DNA of 42,238 nt from Glycomyces harbinensis (GTDB taxonomy: Bacteria > Actinomycetota > Actinomycetes > Mycobacteriales > Micromonosporaceae). Positions 33,779 through 42,121 of the stretch are shown here, piece after piece. Position numbers and translations under genes: made by a program. Where the stretch lies: contig NZ_FNAD01000023.1 of NCBI RefSeq assembly GCF_900101745.1, positions 1 through 42,238 on the forward strand. The letters run 5' to 3'. Each line of letters begins with the position of its first letter. The stretch's first letter is position 1. Below the pieces are notes generated by a model. That model worked only from the letters and a program-made list of their open reading frames with translations. It made no database searches and was not told the origin of the DNA.

Positions 33779-35176
33779 CTATTCAGCGGGCGACTCGGAG
33801 GCTTCCTCGCCGCCCTCGCCCTCTTCGGGCGCGCCGAGGAGGCTCAGGCAGTAGACGTCCTCGCCGACGGTGAGGGTCTCGCGGCCCGCGTCGGCGCACT
33901 CCTGGCCGTCGCCGACCTTCGAGACGATCTCGTAGTCCTCGCCGTCCTTGGCGTCGGCGCAGTCGATCGCCTCGGCCTGGTCGCCGCTGGTGTGGCGGAC
34001 GCAGCCGCCCTCCTCGAACTTCGGCGCCGCGAACAGCAGGAAGTAGACGCCCACGGCCGCACCGATCACGACCACGGCGGCCACGGCCGCCAGGATCGGC
34101 ACGAGCGCCTTCTTGCGGCCGCCGCCGGAGGGGGCGGGGGCCGGCTGGGGCGGGTACTGGCCGGGCGGGACCGAGCCGGGCGGCATGCCCGGCTGCGTGT
34201 ACTGCTGGGCCATCTGCGGCTGCGACTGCCCCGGCTGCGCGGACTGCCCGTAGGCCGAGGCCGGAGCCGGCGGCGGCTCGCTGTGCGGGTTGTGCGGGCC
34301 GATGATGAGCTTCTGGGTGTCGTCCGACTGGACCGGCTGCTGGCCCTGCGGCGCCTGCGGCTGGTAGGCCGAGGGCGGCTGCGCGTACGGCGCGGCGGGC
34401 GGGGGCGGCGGCATCGCGGCCGGGTTCATGCCCTGGTTCGCGAGCGGGTTCGGCGGCGGCGAGGGCCAGGCCTGCGGCGAGGCCGGAGCGACCGGCGACG
34501 GGCTCGGCGCGGGAGGCTGGTCGCCGTAGGGCGCGGGAGCGTTGAAGCCCGAGACGCCCTGGGGCGGGAGCACTTCGGTGCGCTCCTCGGCCACGTTGGC
34601 GGGCGGTGCGGCGGGAGCGGGCGGCGACGAGGGGCCCAGGCGCAGGATCTGCGTCCCGTCCTCGTCGAACTGCGGGCCCGGAGGCGAGGCCTGCGGCGCG
34701 GGGGCCTCGAACGCGGCGGGCGGCACCTGCTCGGGGGCGCTGTCCGCGGCGGGTGCGACGGGGACCTCGATCTCGTTGGCCGCGGCCGTCGGGAAGGACT
34801 GGGTGGCGCCCTCGTCCACGGAGGGAGCGCTGTCGGCGACGGGCGCGTCGGGGACCTCGGCGGCCGGGACGGGCGCTGCCGCGACCTCGTCCGCGCCGGG
34901 CGCCTCGGGCTCGGCGGGAGCGGCCGGCGCCTCGGGGGCCGCTTCCGCGGCGGGTGTCTCCGGTACCTCGGTCGCCTCCGCGGCGGCCGGGGCCGCCTCG
35001 GGTGCGCCCTCGTCCGCGGCGGGGGCCTCGGGGGCGCTGTCGGCGGGAGCGTCGGCGCTCGCCGCTTCGGGGGCGGGACTCGGGCCCGGGCCGGCCTCAG
35101 GGGAGGCGTCGGTCGCGTCGGCCCGGTCGTCGGGGTTCTCGCCCTTAGCTGGCGTGTTGCCTTGCTCGGAGGTCAC
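33779..35176 (-). CDS. Ala/Pro/Glu-rich single-pass membrane protein with small cysteine domain
   Basis: The 465-residue protein has about 350 cytoplasmic low-complexity residues. The first part is acidic and rich in A, P and E; the second is rich in P, Q and Y. A basic GGGRKK then precedes a membrane segment (about 360-385, ALVPILAAVAAVVVIGAAVGVYFLLF). The outer domain has four cysteines (GGCVRH, AIDCAD, QECADAG, YCLSLL) and resembles one module of the protein at 28134. DGTQILRLG and DTQKLIIGP in the tail look like short docking motifs, possibly FHA ligands because of the TQ sites; that is speculation. Function unknown. The promoter should lie in 35177-35300. Confidence 0.78.
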   Translation of the reverse strand: MTSEQGNTPAKGENPDDRADATDASPEAGPGPSPAPEAASADAPADSAPEAPAADEGAPEAAPAAAEATEVPETPAAEAAPEAPAAPAEPEAPGADEVAAAPVPAAEVPDAPVADSAPSVDEGATQSFPTAAANEIEVPVAPAADSAPEQVPPAAFEAPAPQASPPGPQFDEDGTQILRLGPSSPPAPAAPPANVAEERTEVLPPQGVSGFNAPAPYGDQPPAPSPSPVAPASPQAWPSPPPNPLANQGMNPAAMPPPPPAAPYAQPPSAYQPQAPQGQQPVQSDDTQKLIIGPHNPHSEPPPAPASAYGQSAQPGQSQPQMAQQYTQPGMPPGSVPPGQYPPQPAPAPSGGGRKKALVPILAAVAAVVVIGAAVGVYFLLFAAPKFEEGGCVRHTSGDQAEAIDCADAKDGEDYEIVSKVGDGQECADAGRETLTVGEDVYCLSLLGAPEEGEGGEEASESPAE

Positions 35177-35626
35177 GGCTGCTCCTCAATGCTGCTTCCG
35201 GCCTGGCGTCTTGGGGGCACGCCAGACGGGTCACACGGTACCGCAGCGGCGCTAACGGTCACTCGACAGGGTTAAGGAGGTCGCCGGAGGGCCCCAGTGG
35301 ACCGGAAGACGGCGAGGAAGCGGCGACGGAGCGTCAGCAACGTGAGGGAACCCGACGATTTCGGGGCAGAGATGAGGCCGGGCGCCAGCGGTTGCCCACC
35401 CCTCATGGCAAACGCGGCGCCCGGCCGGTGTGAGAACCCCCTGGAGAGGGTCTCAGCGATGTGGGAACTCGGCGCTGTCCGCCACACCGCTTGGGAGGAG
35501 ATAAAGTTCGCGGTCTCAGTTGCCCGAGACGTCCGGAAACTTCGAAGATATGTTTCCCCGTTGTTTCCGTGCCTCAATTACAACACCGAAAGCCGAGTTC
35601 CGCCAACGAATCATCGGTGCCCTTGA
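35177..35626. other. 450-base gene-free region with a long hairpin
   Basis: The main element is a hairpin at 35376-35426: GGCCGGGCGCC/GGCGCCCGGCC continues, past one bulged base and one mismatch, into GCGGTTGCC/GGCAAACGC, about 20 bp in all with loop CACCCCTCAT. ATGAGG (35372-35377) can alternatively pair with CCTCAT (35401-35406), which would compete with it. A second hairpin, GAGAACCC/GGGTCTC, follows. On the minus strand this could terminate the bkd transcript; on the plus strand it looks like a leader with no gene behind it. GTGACC and TACCGT, 16 bases apart near 35233-35260 on the minus strand, may promote the gene at 35176. Confidence 0.5.
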
Positions 35627-36952
35627 TCACGTCCAGGCGAGGAGCGTTTCCCCAGGGTGCTGGAGGAACGCGCCCACGTCGGCGAGGAACTGGGAACCGA
35701 GTTCACCGTCGACGAGCCGGTGGTCGAAGGACAGCCCGAGCGTGGTCACCTGCCGGACCGCGATCTCGCCCTCGTGCACCCACGGCTGCGGCCGGACCGC
35801 GCCGAACACGAGGATCGCCGACTCCCCCGGAGGGAGGATCGGCGTACCGGTGTCGATGCCGAAGACGCCGACGTTGCTGATCGAGATCGTGCCCCCGGTC
35901 ATGTCGGCCAGCGAGGTCTTCCCCTCGCGGGCCGTGCGGGCCAGCGCGGTGAGGGCCTCGGCCAGTTCGATCAGGCTCAGGTCCTGGGCGGCCTTGACGT
36001 TCGGGACGACCAGGCCGCGCGGGGTGGCGGCGGCGATGCCGAGGTTGACGTCGTGCTTGACGACGATCTCCTGGGCCGCTTCGTCCCACTGGGCGTTGAT
36101 CATCGGGTGGCGGCGGGCGGCCAGGAGGACCGCTTTGGCCACGAACAGCAGGGGGGTCACCTTGACGTCGGCGAACTCCTTGCGGCCCTTGAACTCCTTG
36201 ACCGTCGCCATCATGGCGGTGACGTCGCAGGTGAGGAACACGGTGGCGTGCGGGGCGGTGAACGCCGAGGCGACCATGTTCTGCGCGGTCAGCTTGCGCA
36301 CGCCCTTGATGGGGATGCGCTGGTCCTCGGCGGCGGCCTTGACGCGCGCCGGCGCGGTGGGTGCCGCTGCCGCGGGGGCGGCCGCGGCTTCCACGTCGGC
36401 GCGGGAGACCGTGCCGTTCGGTCCGGTCGCGGTGACGGCGGCGAGGTCGATGCCGAGGTCTTTGGCGAGTTTGCGGACCGGGGGCTTGGCGAGGACCGGC
36501 CCGGTGGGGGCGGCCGGCGCGGCGGGCGCGGGCGGTGCGACCGGTTCGGGCGGCGCTGCGGGCGCCGCCGGCGCGGTCGGGGCCGCCGCTGCCGCGGGTG
36601 CCTCGGGGTCCCGGCGCTTGCGGCGCTTGGACCCGGCTTCGCGTGCGCCGTACCCGACGAGGTTGGGCGTGCGCTTGTCGGCCTTCTGGGCCGGGGGCGC
36701 TTCGGCGCCTTCGACCTCGAAGGTGGCGAGCGGCTTGCCGACGTCGACGGTGGTGCCCGCTTCGGCGTGGTGCTCGGCGAGGACCCCGTCGTAGGGGCTG
36801 GGGACCTCGACGAGGGCCTTGGCGGTCTCGACCTCCACGAACGGCTGGTTGAGCGTGACGGCTCCGCCCGGCTCGACGAGCCATGCGGCGACTTCGCCCT
36901 CGGTGAGCCCTTCGCCGAGGTCGGGCAGGTTGAACGTGATCTTCTGACCCAT
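35627..36952 (-). CDS. bkdC: Branched-chain 2-oxo-acid dehydrogenase E2 (dihydrolipoyl acyltransferase)
   Basis: E2 moves the acyl group from lipoyl-lysine to CoA and forms the core of the complex. The 441-residue protein has one lipoyl domain (1-78; ETAKALVEVP with K45), a basic then Ala/Pro-rich linker, a peripheral subunit-binding domain (about 155-190, VRKLAKDLGIDLAAVTATGPNGTVSRADV) and the catalytic domain ending with SFDHRLVDG (H411, D415). GAGGAG precedes the ATG at 36952. It is the third gene of the operon, ten bases after E1beta. The symbol follows Streptomyces bkd usage; pyruvate or acetoin specificity cannot be excluded. No E3 gene is nearby, so a shared lipoamide dehydrogenase is expected. 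Confidence 0.93.
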   Translation of the reverse strand: MGQKITFNLPDLGEGLTEGEVAAWLVEPGGAVTLNQPFVEVETAKALVEVPSPYDGVLAEHHAEAGTTVDVGKPLATFEVEGAEAPPAQKADKRTPNLVGYGAREAGSKRRKRRDPEAPAAAAAPTAPAAPAAPPEPVAPPAPAAPAAPTGPVLAKPPVRKLAKDLGIDLAAVTATGPNGTVSRADVEAAAAPAAAAPTAPARVKAAAEDQRIPIKGVRKLTAQNMVASAFTAPHATVFLTCDVTAMMATVKEFKGRKEFADVKVTPLLFVAKAVLLAARRHPMINAQWDEAAQEIVVKHDVNLGIAAATPRGLVVPNVKAAQDLSLIELAEALTALARTAREGKTSLADMTGGTISISNVGVFGIDTGTPILPPGESAILVFGAVRPQPWVHEGEIAVRQVTTLGLSFDHRLVDGELGSQFLADVGAFLQHPGETLLAWT

Positions 36953-36962
36953 GTCCGGCTCC

Positions 36963-37937
36963 TCAGTACTCGAGGGACCGGTCGACGGCGTCGAGCACCC
37001 GGTCCAGGTTCGGAAGGTAGTCGTCTTCGAGGCGGCTCGCCGGATAAGGGACGTCATAGCCGGTCACCCGCAGGACGGGCGCCTCGAGGGAGTAGAAGCA
37101 CTCCTCGCTGACGCGGGCGGCGACCTCGGCGCCGATGCCGATGTTGCCGGGGGCCTCGTGGACGACGACGGCCCGTCCGGTCTTGCGGACCGAGGCGAAC
37201 AGCGGGTCCCAGTCGATCGGGGAGAGGGCGCGCAGGTCGATGACCTCGAGGTCGAGGCCTTCCTCGGCGGCCGCGGCGGCGGCGTTCTCGGCCACGTCCA
37301 CGGTGGGGCCGTAGGCGATGAGGGTCGCGGTGCGGCCTTCGCGGACGGTGCGGGCCCGGTAGAGGTCGAGGGCGGCGGCGCCGGTGTCGACGTCGGCTTT
37401 GGCGTGGTAGCGGCGCTTGGGCTCGAAGAAGATCACCGGGTCGTCGCCGGCGGCGGCCTGCTGGATCATCCAGTAGGCGTCGGCCGGGTTGGAGCAGGTG
37501 ACGACCTTGAGGCCGGCGGTGTGCGCGAAGTAGGCCTCGGGGGATTCCGAGTGGTGCTCGATCGCGCCGATGCCGCCGCCGAAGGGGATGCGGACGACGA
37601 CGGGCAGGCGCACGCGCCCGCCGGAGCGGTTCGGGATCTTCGCGAGCTGCGAGACGAGCTGGTCGAAGGCGGGGTAGACGAAGCCGTCGAACTGGATCTC
37701 GCAGATGGGCCGGTAGCCGCGCAGGGCGAGGCCGATCGCGGTGCCGATGATGCCGGACTCCGCGAGCGGGGTGTCGATGATGCGGTCGGCGCCGAAGTCC
37801 TTGTGGAGGCCGTCGGTGACGCGGAAGACGCCGCCGAGGCGGCCCACGTCCTCGCCCATCACGAGGGACCTGGGCTGGTCCTCCAGGACGCGGCGCAGGC
37901 CTTCGTTGAGCGCTTTCACCATGGTCATGGTCGTCAT
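36963..37937 (-). CDS. bkdB: Branched-chain 2-oxo-acid dehydrogenase E1 beta
   Basis: The 324-residue subunit pairs with E1alpha to decarboxylate the 2-oxo acid with thiamine diphosphate. Conserved parts include VMGEDVGRLGGVFRVTDGL, IIDTPLAESGIIGTAIGLAL, EIQFDGFVYPAFDQLVSQ, GIGAIEHHSESPEAYF (with the catalytic histidines) and IDLRALSPIDWD. Its start overlaps the E1alpha stop by four bases, showing tight coupling. The HHSESPE segment is typical of this family and of bacterial pyruvate dehydrogenase E1beta. Branched-chain specificity is inferred from operon type and the actinomycete background. Confidence 0.94.
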   Translation of the reverse strand: MTTMTMVKALNEGLRRVLEDQPRSLVMGEDVGRLGGVFRVTDGLHKDFGADRIIDTPLAESGIIGTAIGLALRGYRPICEIQFDGFVYPAFDQLVSQLAKIPNRSGGRVRLPVVVRIPFGGGIGAIEHHSESPEAYFAHTAGLKVVTCSNPADAYWMIQQAAAGDDPVIFFEPKRRYHAKADVDTGAAALDLYRARTVREGRTATLIAYGPTVDVAENAAAAAAEEGLDLEVIDLRALSPIDWDPLFASVRKTGRAVVVHEAPGNIGIGAEVAARVSEECFYSLEAPVLRVTGYDVPYPASRLEDDYLPNLDRVLDAVDRSLEY

Positions 37938-39088
37938 CGGGCCTCGCTCCCCTCGTCAAGGGAGGCTTGGAACTCGAGGGCCTCCGCCCGCTGGGCCGCG
38001 ATGCCGGGCGGCATCTCGGCGTACACGTTGTCGAACATCTCGGCGACCTCCGGGTCGGTCAGCGCCATGACGCGGGCGCGCAGTTCGCGGACGAGTTCGC
38101 CCGCCTCGGTGTCGACGCGTGCGAAGTAGTCCTCGTCGGCGAGCTTCTCGGCCGTCAGCCACTTGCGGTAGCGGACGATCGGGTCCTTCGCGCGCCAGAA
38201 GTCGAGTTCGGCCTCGTCGCGGTAGCGGGTGGCGTCGTCGGAGGTGGTGTGCGGCTGCATCCGGTAGGTGTAGGCCTCGATGAGGCTGGGTCCTTCGCCG
38301 CGGCGGGCGCGGTCGAGCGCGGTCTCGGTGACGGCGTAGGTCGCGAGGACGTCGTTGCCGTCGACGAGGACGCCGGGGACGCCGAAGCCCTCGGCGCGGC
38401 GGTGCGGCGGCAGCCGGAACTGGCGGGCGTTGGTCTCGGAGATCGCGTACTGGTTGTTCTGGCAGAACAGCACGAGCGGGGAGTTGAACACGCCCGCCCA
38501 GATGAGGGCTTCGTTGAAGTCGCCCTCGCTGGTGGCGCCGTCGCCATGGTAGACGACGACGGCCTCGCCGTCGTCGGTGCCGACCGCGCCGTCCTTGGCG
38601 ACGCCCATGGCGTAGCCGGCGGCGTGGAGGGTCTGGGAGGCGATGACGATCGCGTACATGTTGAAGCGGTCGGCGGCGACGTCGCGTCCGCCGAGGTCGG
38701 TCCCGCGGAAGAGCGCGAACGACGAGATGAGGTCGATGTCGCGGCACCACTGGACGCCGAGTTCCCGGTAGGCGGGGAAGACGGTGTCCTGGGGTTTGAG
38801 GGCCCGGCCGGAGCCGACCTGGGCGGCTTCCTGGCCGAGGAGGCTCGGCCACAGGCCGAGCTGGCCCTGGCGCTGCAGGGCGGTGCCCTGGGCGTCGAGT
38901 TCGCGGGTGACGACGAGGTCGCGGTAGAGGCCGCGGTACTCGTCGTCGGTCAGTTTCAGGTCGTAGTCGGGATGGTTGACGCGCCGGCCCTCGGGGGTCA
39001 GCAGCTGCACGAACTCTGGTTCGTTCGTTGAGGCGGATTTCTGACGGTTCTTGGCCGTCTTCCTGGCAGGACGCTGTTGGTCGCCCAT
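37934..39088 (-). CDS. bkdA: Branched-chain 2-oxo-acid dehydrogenase E1 alpha
   Basis: The 384-residue subunit binds thiamine diphosphate through GDGATSEGDFNEALIWAGVF...NN (VVVYHGDG to FCQNNQYAIS). Other family segments are PSLLGQEAAQVGSGRALKPQ, YRMQPHTTSDDATRYR and FPAYRELGV. About 45 basic and polar residues precede the fold. The ATG at 39088 has GAGGAGG at ideal spacing. It begins the three-gene bkd operon; products such as isobutyryl- and 2-methylbutyryl-CoA prime iso/anteiso fatty acids, consistent with the vdh gene in this window. A CCCAA-AGCC-TTGGG palindrome lies about 45 bases upstream and may be a regulator site. Confidence 0.94.
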   Translation of the reverse strand: MGDQQRPARKTAKNRQKSASTNEPEFVQLLTPEGRRVNHPDYDLKLTDDEYRGLYRDLVVTRELDAQGTALQRQGQLGLWPSLLGQEAAQVGSGRALKPQDTVFPAYRELGVQWCRDIDLISSFALFRGTDLGGRDVAADRFNMYAIVIASQTLHAAGYAMGVAKDGAVGTDDGEAVVVYHGDGATSEGDFNEALIWAGVFNSPLVLFCQNNQYAISETNARQFRLPPHRRAEGFGVPGVLVDGNDVLATYAVTETALDRARRGEGPSLIEAYTYRMQPHTTSDDATRYRDEAELDFWRAKDPIVRYRKWLTAEKLADEDYFARVDTEAGELVRELRARVMALTDPEVAEMFDNVYAEMPPGIAAQRAEALEFQASLDEGSEAR

Positions 39089-39128
39089 GATTGCCTCCTC
39101 ATATTCGTATTCCGGTGTATCCAAGCAT

Positions 39129-39142
39129 CCCAAAGCCTTGGG
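39129..39142. promoter_or_regulatory. Palindrome upstream of the bkd operon
   Basis: CCCAA and TTGGG are exact arms around AGCC. It lies in the 226-base region between the divergent bkd operon and the gene at 39315, where it could control either. The AT-rich stretch around 39165-39220 probably holds the promoters. Confidence 0.35.
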
Positions 39143-39314
39143 CGGTGCGCGTCACAGCCGGTCCCCGATTACTATTCGGGATTGAAGTCTGACACTGAGT
39201 AGTCGAACTGCACTAATTTACGGCTCGCGAGCGACGCCGAGGGTCTTGAACTCTCGACATCATCGGTCCTGAACGGCCGTTTCGTCGCACGGGGGTGGCG
39301 GGAAGGAGCGCGCG

Positions 39315-39890
39315 GTGCGCGGCAGAGGCAGCGACCAGGCAGGACGCTGGCCGGTGGGGATCTGGTTCGCCCTGGTGGGGATGAGCGCGGGGACCGTGGC
39401 GTCCTTCGCCCTGGTCGGGTGGACCTTCACCAGAGGCCTGTACGGCGGCGTTGAGACCGCCCAGCCCTACGAGTTCGAGTCCGGGACGGTGGTCATCGAG
39501 GAGGAGCCCTCCGCGGAGGCGAACGCGGGCGAGGGCGCCGAGGAGCCCGGCCCGGGCGGGATCGCCGAGCCCGGGAGCGCCTCCGAGGTCGACCCGAGTC
39601 CGGCCGATCCGCAGGCCGAGCCGAGGCCGGACGCCGATCAGGAGCACCCGGACGAGGAGTCCGGCGAGCCCGAGGCGCCCGCCGAGCAGGACGAGGTCCA
39701 GGACCCCGAGCTCGTGCCGGTCGAGGAGTCGTCCGAATGCGGGAACGAGGAGTCGCAGGCCCCCGCCGATCCGGACGACGATCCGGACCACGGCCACGAC
39801 TGGGACCACGAGTGGGACGGCGACTGGGACCGGGACGACCCGTGGCTGCGCCCGGAGTCCGACGCGATCGAACTGCCCCTGCTCGACTGA
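39315..39890 (+). CDS. Single-pass membrane protein with acidic extracellular tail
   Basis: The GTG at 39315 follows GGAAGGAG by seven bases. The 191-residue protein has a basic start, one membrane segment (about 13-37, PVGIWFALVGMSAGTVASFALVGWTF), then about 150 residues very rich in E, D, P and A with a lone cysteine. The end is rich in D, H and W (DPDHGHDWDHEWDGDWDRDD), which could bind divalent metal. No family is recognised. Such acidic low-complexity tails are often surface-exposed. It is divergent from bkdA. Confidence 0.72.
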   Translation: MRGRGSDQAGRWPVGIWFALVGMSAGTVASFALVGWTFTRGLYGGVETAQPYEFESGTVVIEEEPSAEANAGEGAEEPGPGGIAEPGSASEVDPSPADPQAEPRPDADQEHPDEESGEPEAPAEQDEVQDPELVPVEESSECGNEESQAPADPDDDPDHGHDWDHEWDGDWDRDDPWLRPESDAIELPLLD

Positions 39891-40119
39891 CCCGCCTTCG
39901 CCGGAGACCGCCCCACCGCCCCTGATCGGGGCCCGTCCGCGGGCCCGGTCCCGCCGGTCCCGTTCCGCCCGCTACCGCGACGTCCGCTCGCCCGAAGGGG
40001 TGAGTTGTGGGCAAGGCCACGCAGCGGCCGTAACTTGCACATGCGAATTGCCGTTAGCCCTACTGAGAGCGCGCCGCACAGTCACGGACGCACACGGATA
40101 CCTGGTGGGGTACAAGCAG

Positions 40120-40911
40120 ATGGATCTTTTCTCGCGCACGATGCTCGCCTGTTCGGCCGAGGCCGGCCTGACCACGACGGCCCTGTCCCGTCACGTTCCG
40201 ATCCTGCGGCGCAACATCGGGTCCGGCGACCAGGTGTCCCTGCTGAGCAGGTGCGTCGGGTCCGACGGGCTCGGCAGCGGCGACTACGTTCTCATGCTCA
40301 CCGGCGAGCGGATGGTCGTGACGCGCCAGTCGCGGCTGCTCGGCCGGGTGCGCCTGTGCCTCGACGCGCCGGTGCCGGCGATCGAGAACCTCCGCTGGTC
40401 GGCCGACCCGGCCGGGCCGGGGGTCGAGCTGAACTTCACCGTCCTGGAGGGGCCCGGCGCGGCCGAGCCGCACCGCTGGCACTTCTGGCTGCCGGCCACG
40501 CACGCCAAACGCGTCTGGCGGGTCGACGCCCTCCTCGCCCGGGCGTTCCGGCGCCCGAAGGCGTCGGCGCGGCCCGCGAACGCGCGCCGACCCGAGATGC
40601 GCCGTCACGCGCTCGAGAGCGCGAGCGGCGTGTTCCCGGTGATCCCTGCCCCGATGGCTGCGGCGGTGTTCACCGCCGCAGCCGGCCACCCGGCGTCCGC
40701 CATGCCCGGGGCGGACCGCGCGAGCCGCACGGTGGTGGTCGAGGGGCCGACCATGGCGCTCGACCACGTGGTCGCCGCGGTGCCCGCGCAGCTTCCCGCC
40801 CGCCACGCGGAGCGGCCGAACCCGACGGCGCCCGCGCCCCGGCCCGCGACGCACCAGCAGCCCCGCCACGCGGCGCCGCAGGACCTCGAGACCACGCTGG
40901 CCGCGGCCTGA
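40120..40911 (+). CDS. Hypothetical protein with PH-like beta domain and Ala/Pro-rich tail
   Basis: From the ATG at 40120 the protein has 263 residues. The first half is a beta-rich fold (GSGDYVLMLTGERMVVTRQS, RLCLDAPVPAIENLRWSAD, ELNFTVLEGP, HRWHFWLPATHAKRVWRVDALL) resembling bacterial PH-like domains. The second half is low-complexity, rich in A, P and H. There is no membrane segment. The start is uncertain: a GTG at 40105 is in frame, and neither has a clear ribosome site. The gene stands alone and ends before a strong terminator. The function is unknown. Confidence 0.7.
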   Translation: MDLFSRTMLACSAEAGLTTTALSRHVPILRRNIGSGDQVSLLSRCVGSDGLGSGDYVLMLTGERMVVTRQSRLLGRVRLCLDAPVPAIENLRWSADPAGPGVELNFTVLEGPGAAEPHRWHFWLPATHAKRVWRVDALLARAFRRPKASARPANARRPEMRRHALESASGVFPVIPAPMAAAVFTAAAGHPASAMPGADRASRTVVVEGPTMALDHVVAAVPAQLPARHAERPNPTAPAPRPATHQQPRHAAPQDLETTLAAA

Positions 40912-41042
40912 CCGCCCGCGCCCGGTATTGCCGCCGTACCGGTGAACGGCGCGGCGAACGGCTTGGATGCGGACCGCGGTGACGCCGCAAGGGCGCCTGG
41001 CAGGACGCGGCCCGCATCCTCGAGAACGACCCGCGGTTGATG

Positions 41043-41085
41043 AAGGGGGCGGGTGCTCCAGCGATGCTGGAGCACCCGCCCCCTT
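41043..41085. terminator. Bidirectional hairpin terminator
   Basis: A perfect 20-bp stem (AAGGGGGCGGGTGCTCCAGC and complement) with a GAT loop is the longest exact hairpin in the window and lies between convergent genes. Confidence 0.93.
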
Positions 41086-41139
41086 GCGTGTCAAGGTGTT
41101 CAAGGCCCGGAGCTCACCGGTGCCGCGAGGTCCTGGCGG

Positions 41140-41988
41140 CTATCGGCGCAGTTCGGCGGTGCAGCATTTGACGGAGCCGCCGCCCTTCTTGAGCTCGGAG
41201 AGGTCGACGGGGACGGGCTCGTACCCGGCCTCGCGGAGCTTGCGGACCATGCCCGCGGCCTCGGCGTTGACGACGACGTTGCGGCCGTCGGAGACGAAGT
41301 TGAGGCCGAACGCGGCGGCGTCCTCGGCGTCGGCGATCAGCGCGTCGGGGAAGAGCCGTTCGAGCAGGAGGCGGCTGCCGGGGGCGAAGGCCTCGGGGAA
41401 GTAGGCGATGCGCTCGTCGTCGAGGGGCGCGAGCGCGGTGTCGAGGTGGTAGTAGCGGGGGTCGACCAGGCGCAGCGAGACGACTTGGCGGCCGAACACG
41501 TCGGCGGCCTCGGCGTGGGCGCGGGCGTCGGTGCGGAAACCCCAGCCGGCGAGGATGAGCTCGCGGCCGGGCAGGTAGGTGAAGTCGCCTTCGCCCTCGT
41601 TGACGAACTCGGGCTTGGCGTAGGTCCAGCCGCCGGTGCGGTACCACTTCTCGTGGGAGTCGGCTTCGGGGCGGCGCTCGGGGAAGCGGAAGCTCGCGCC
41701 GTAGGCGATCCCGTCGACGACGAAGGCGCCGTTGGCGGCGTAGACCATGTCGGGCAGACCCGGCTCGGGCTCGATGCGGATGACATCGTGGCCGAGGCGG
41801 GTGTAGACGTCGACGAGCTCTTCCCACTGGGCGCAGGCGAGCGTGGCGTCGACGGGCGCGGTCGTGTCCATCCAAGGGTTGATGGCGTACTCGACCGCGT
41901 AGTAGGCGGGGCGGCACATGAGGTACGTGCGGCGGCCCGGCGACCGGGTCGCGGGCGCCAGGGCAGGTGAAGAACGGTGTTTCTCCAT
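41140..41988 (-). CDS. ddaH: Dimethylargininase-like amidinohydrolase (arginine deiminase superfamily)
   Basis: The 282-residue enzyme opens its fold with YLMCRPAYYAVEYAINPWMD. It carries PDMVYAANGAFVVDG, the acidic DFTYLPG, the catalytic histidine in YYHLDTALAPL, and the C-terminal nucleophile in GGGSVKCCTAEL (C275 or C276). Family members hydrolyse methylated arginine to citrulline plus dimethylamine, or arginine itself; in actinomycetes such genes often neighbour ornithine aminotransferase, whose position would be beyond the right edge. TAAACT (41995-42000, minus strand) ends six bases before the ATG at 41988, so it is probably leaderless. The exact substrate is inferred. Confidence 0.88.
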   Translation of the reverse strand: MEKHRSSPALAPATRSPGRRTYLMCRPAYYAVEYAINPWMDTTAPVDATLACAQWEELVDVYTRLGHDVIRIEPEPGLPDMVYAANGAFVVDGIAYGASFRFPERRPEADSHEKWYRTGGWTYAKPEFVNEGEGDFTYLPGRELILAGWGFRTDARAHAEAADVFGRQVVSLRLVDPRYYHLDTALAPLDDERIAYFPEAFAPGSRLLLERLFPDALIADAEDAAAFGLNFVSDGRNVVVNAEAAGMVRKLREAGYEPVPVDLSELKKGGGSVKCCTAELRR

Positions 41989-41994
41989 GGCGCG

Positions 41995-42000
41995 AGTTTA
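41995..42000 (-). promoter_or_regulatory. -10 box for a leaderless transcript
   Basis: TAAACT on the minus strand fits the -10 consensus and lies six bases before the ATG at 41988. Confidence 0.45.
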
Positions 42001-42121
42001 GACAGGCCGAGCCCCGGTCTCCTCATCCGCAGGCCCGCGACACCCCGGAGTGTGACCAAACCACCTCAATTGGCACCTGACCAGCCCCGGAGCGCGGATC
42101 CACGGGGGAGAAGAGCGGACC

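Noticed and set aside
35297..35626. Plus-strand ORF of 109 codons in the gap before bkdC
   Set aside because: Its composition looks random, it crosses the long hairpin, and no family resemblance is seen. AAGGAGG upstream is too far from the GTG.
40970..41040. Peptide-like stretch AWQDAARILENDPRLMKG before the terminator
   Set aside because: It reads like the end of a protein, but an in-frame TGA lies just upstream and no start is present. At most it is a gene remnant.
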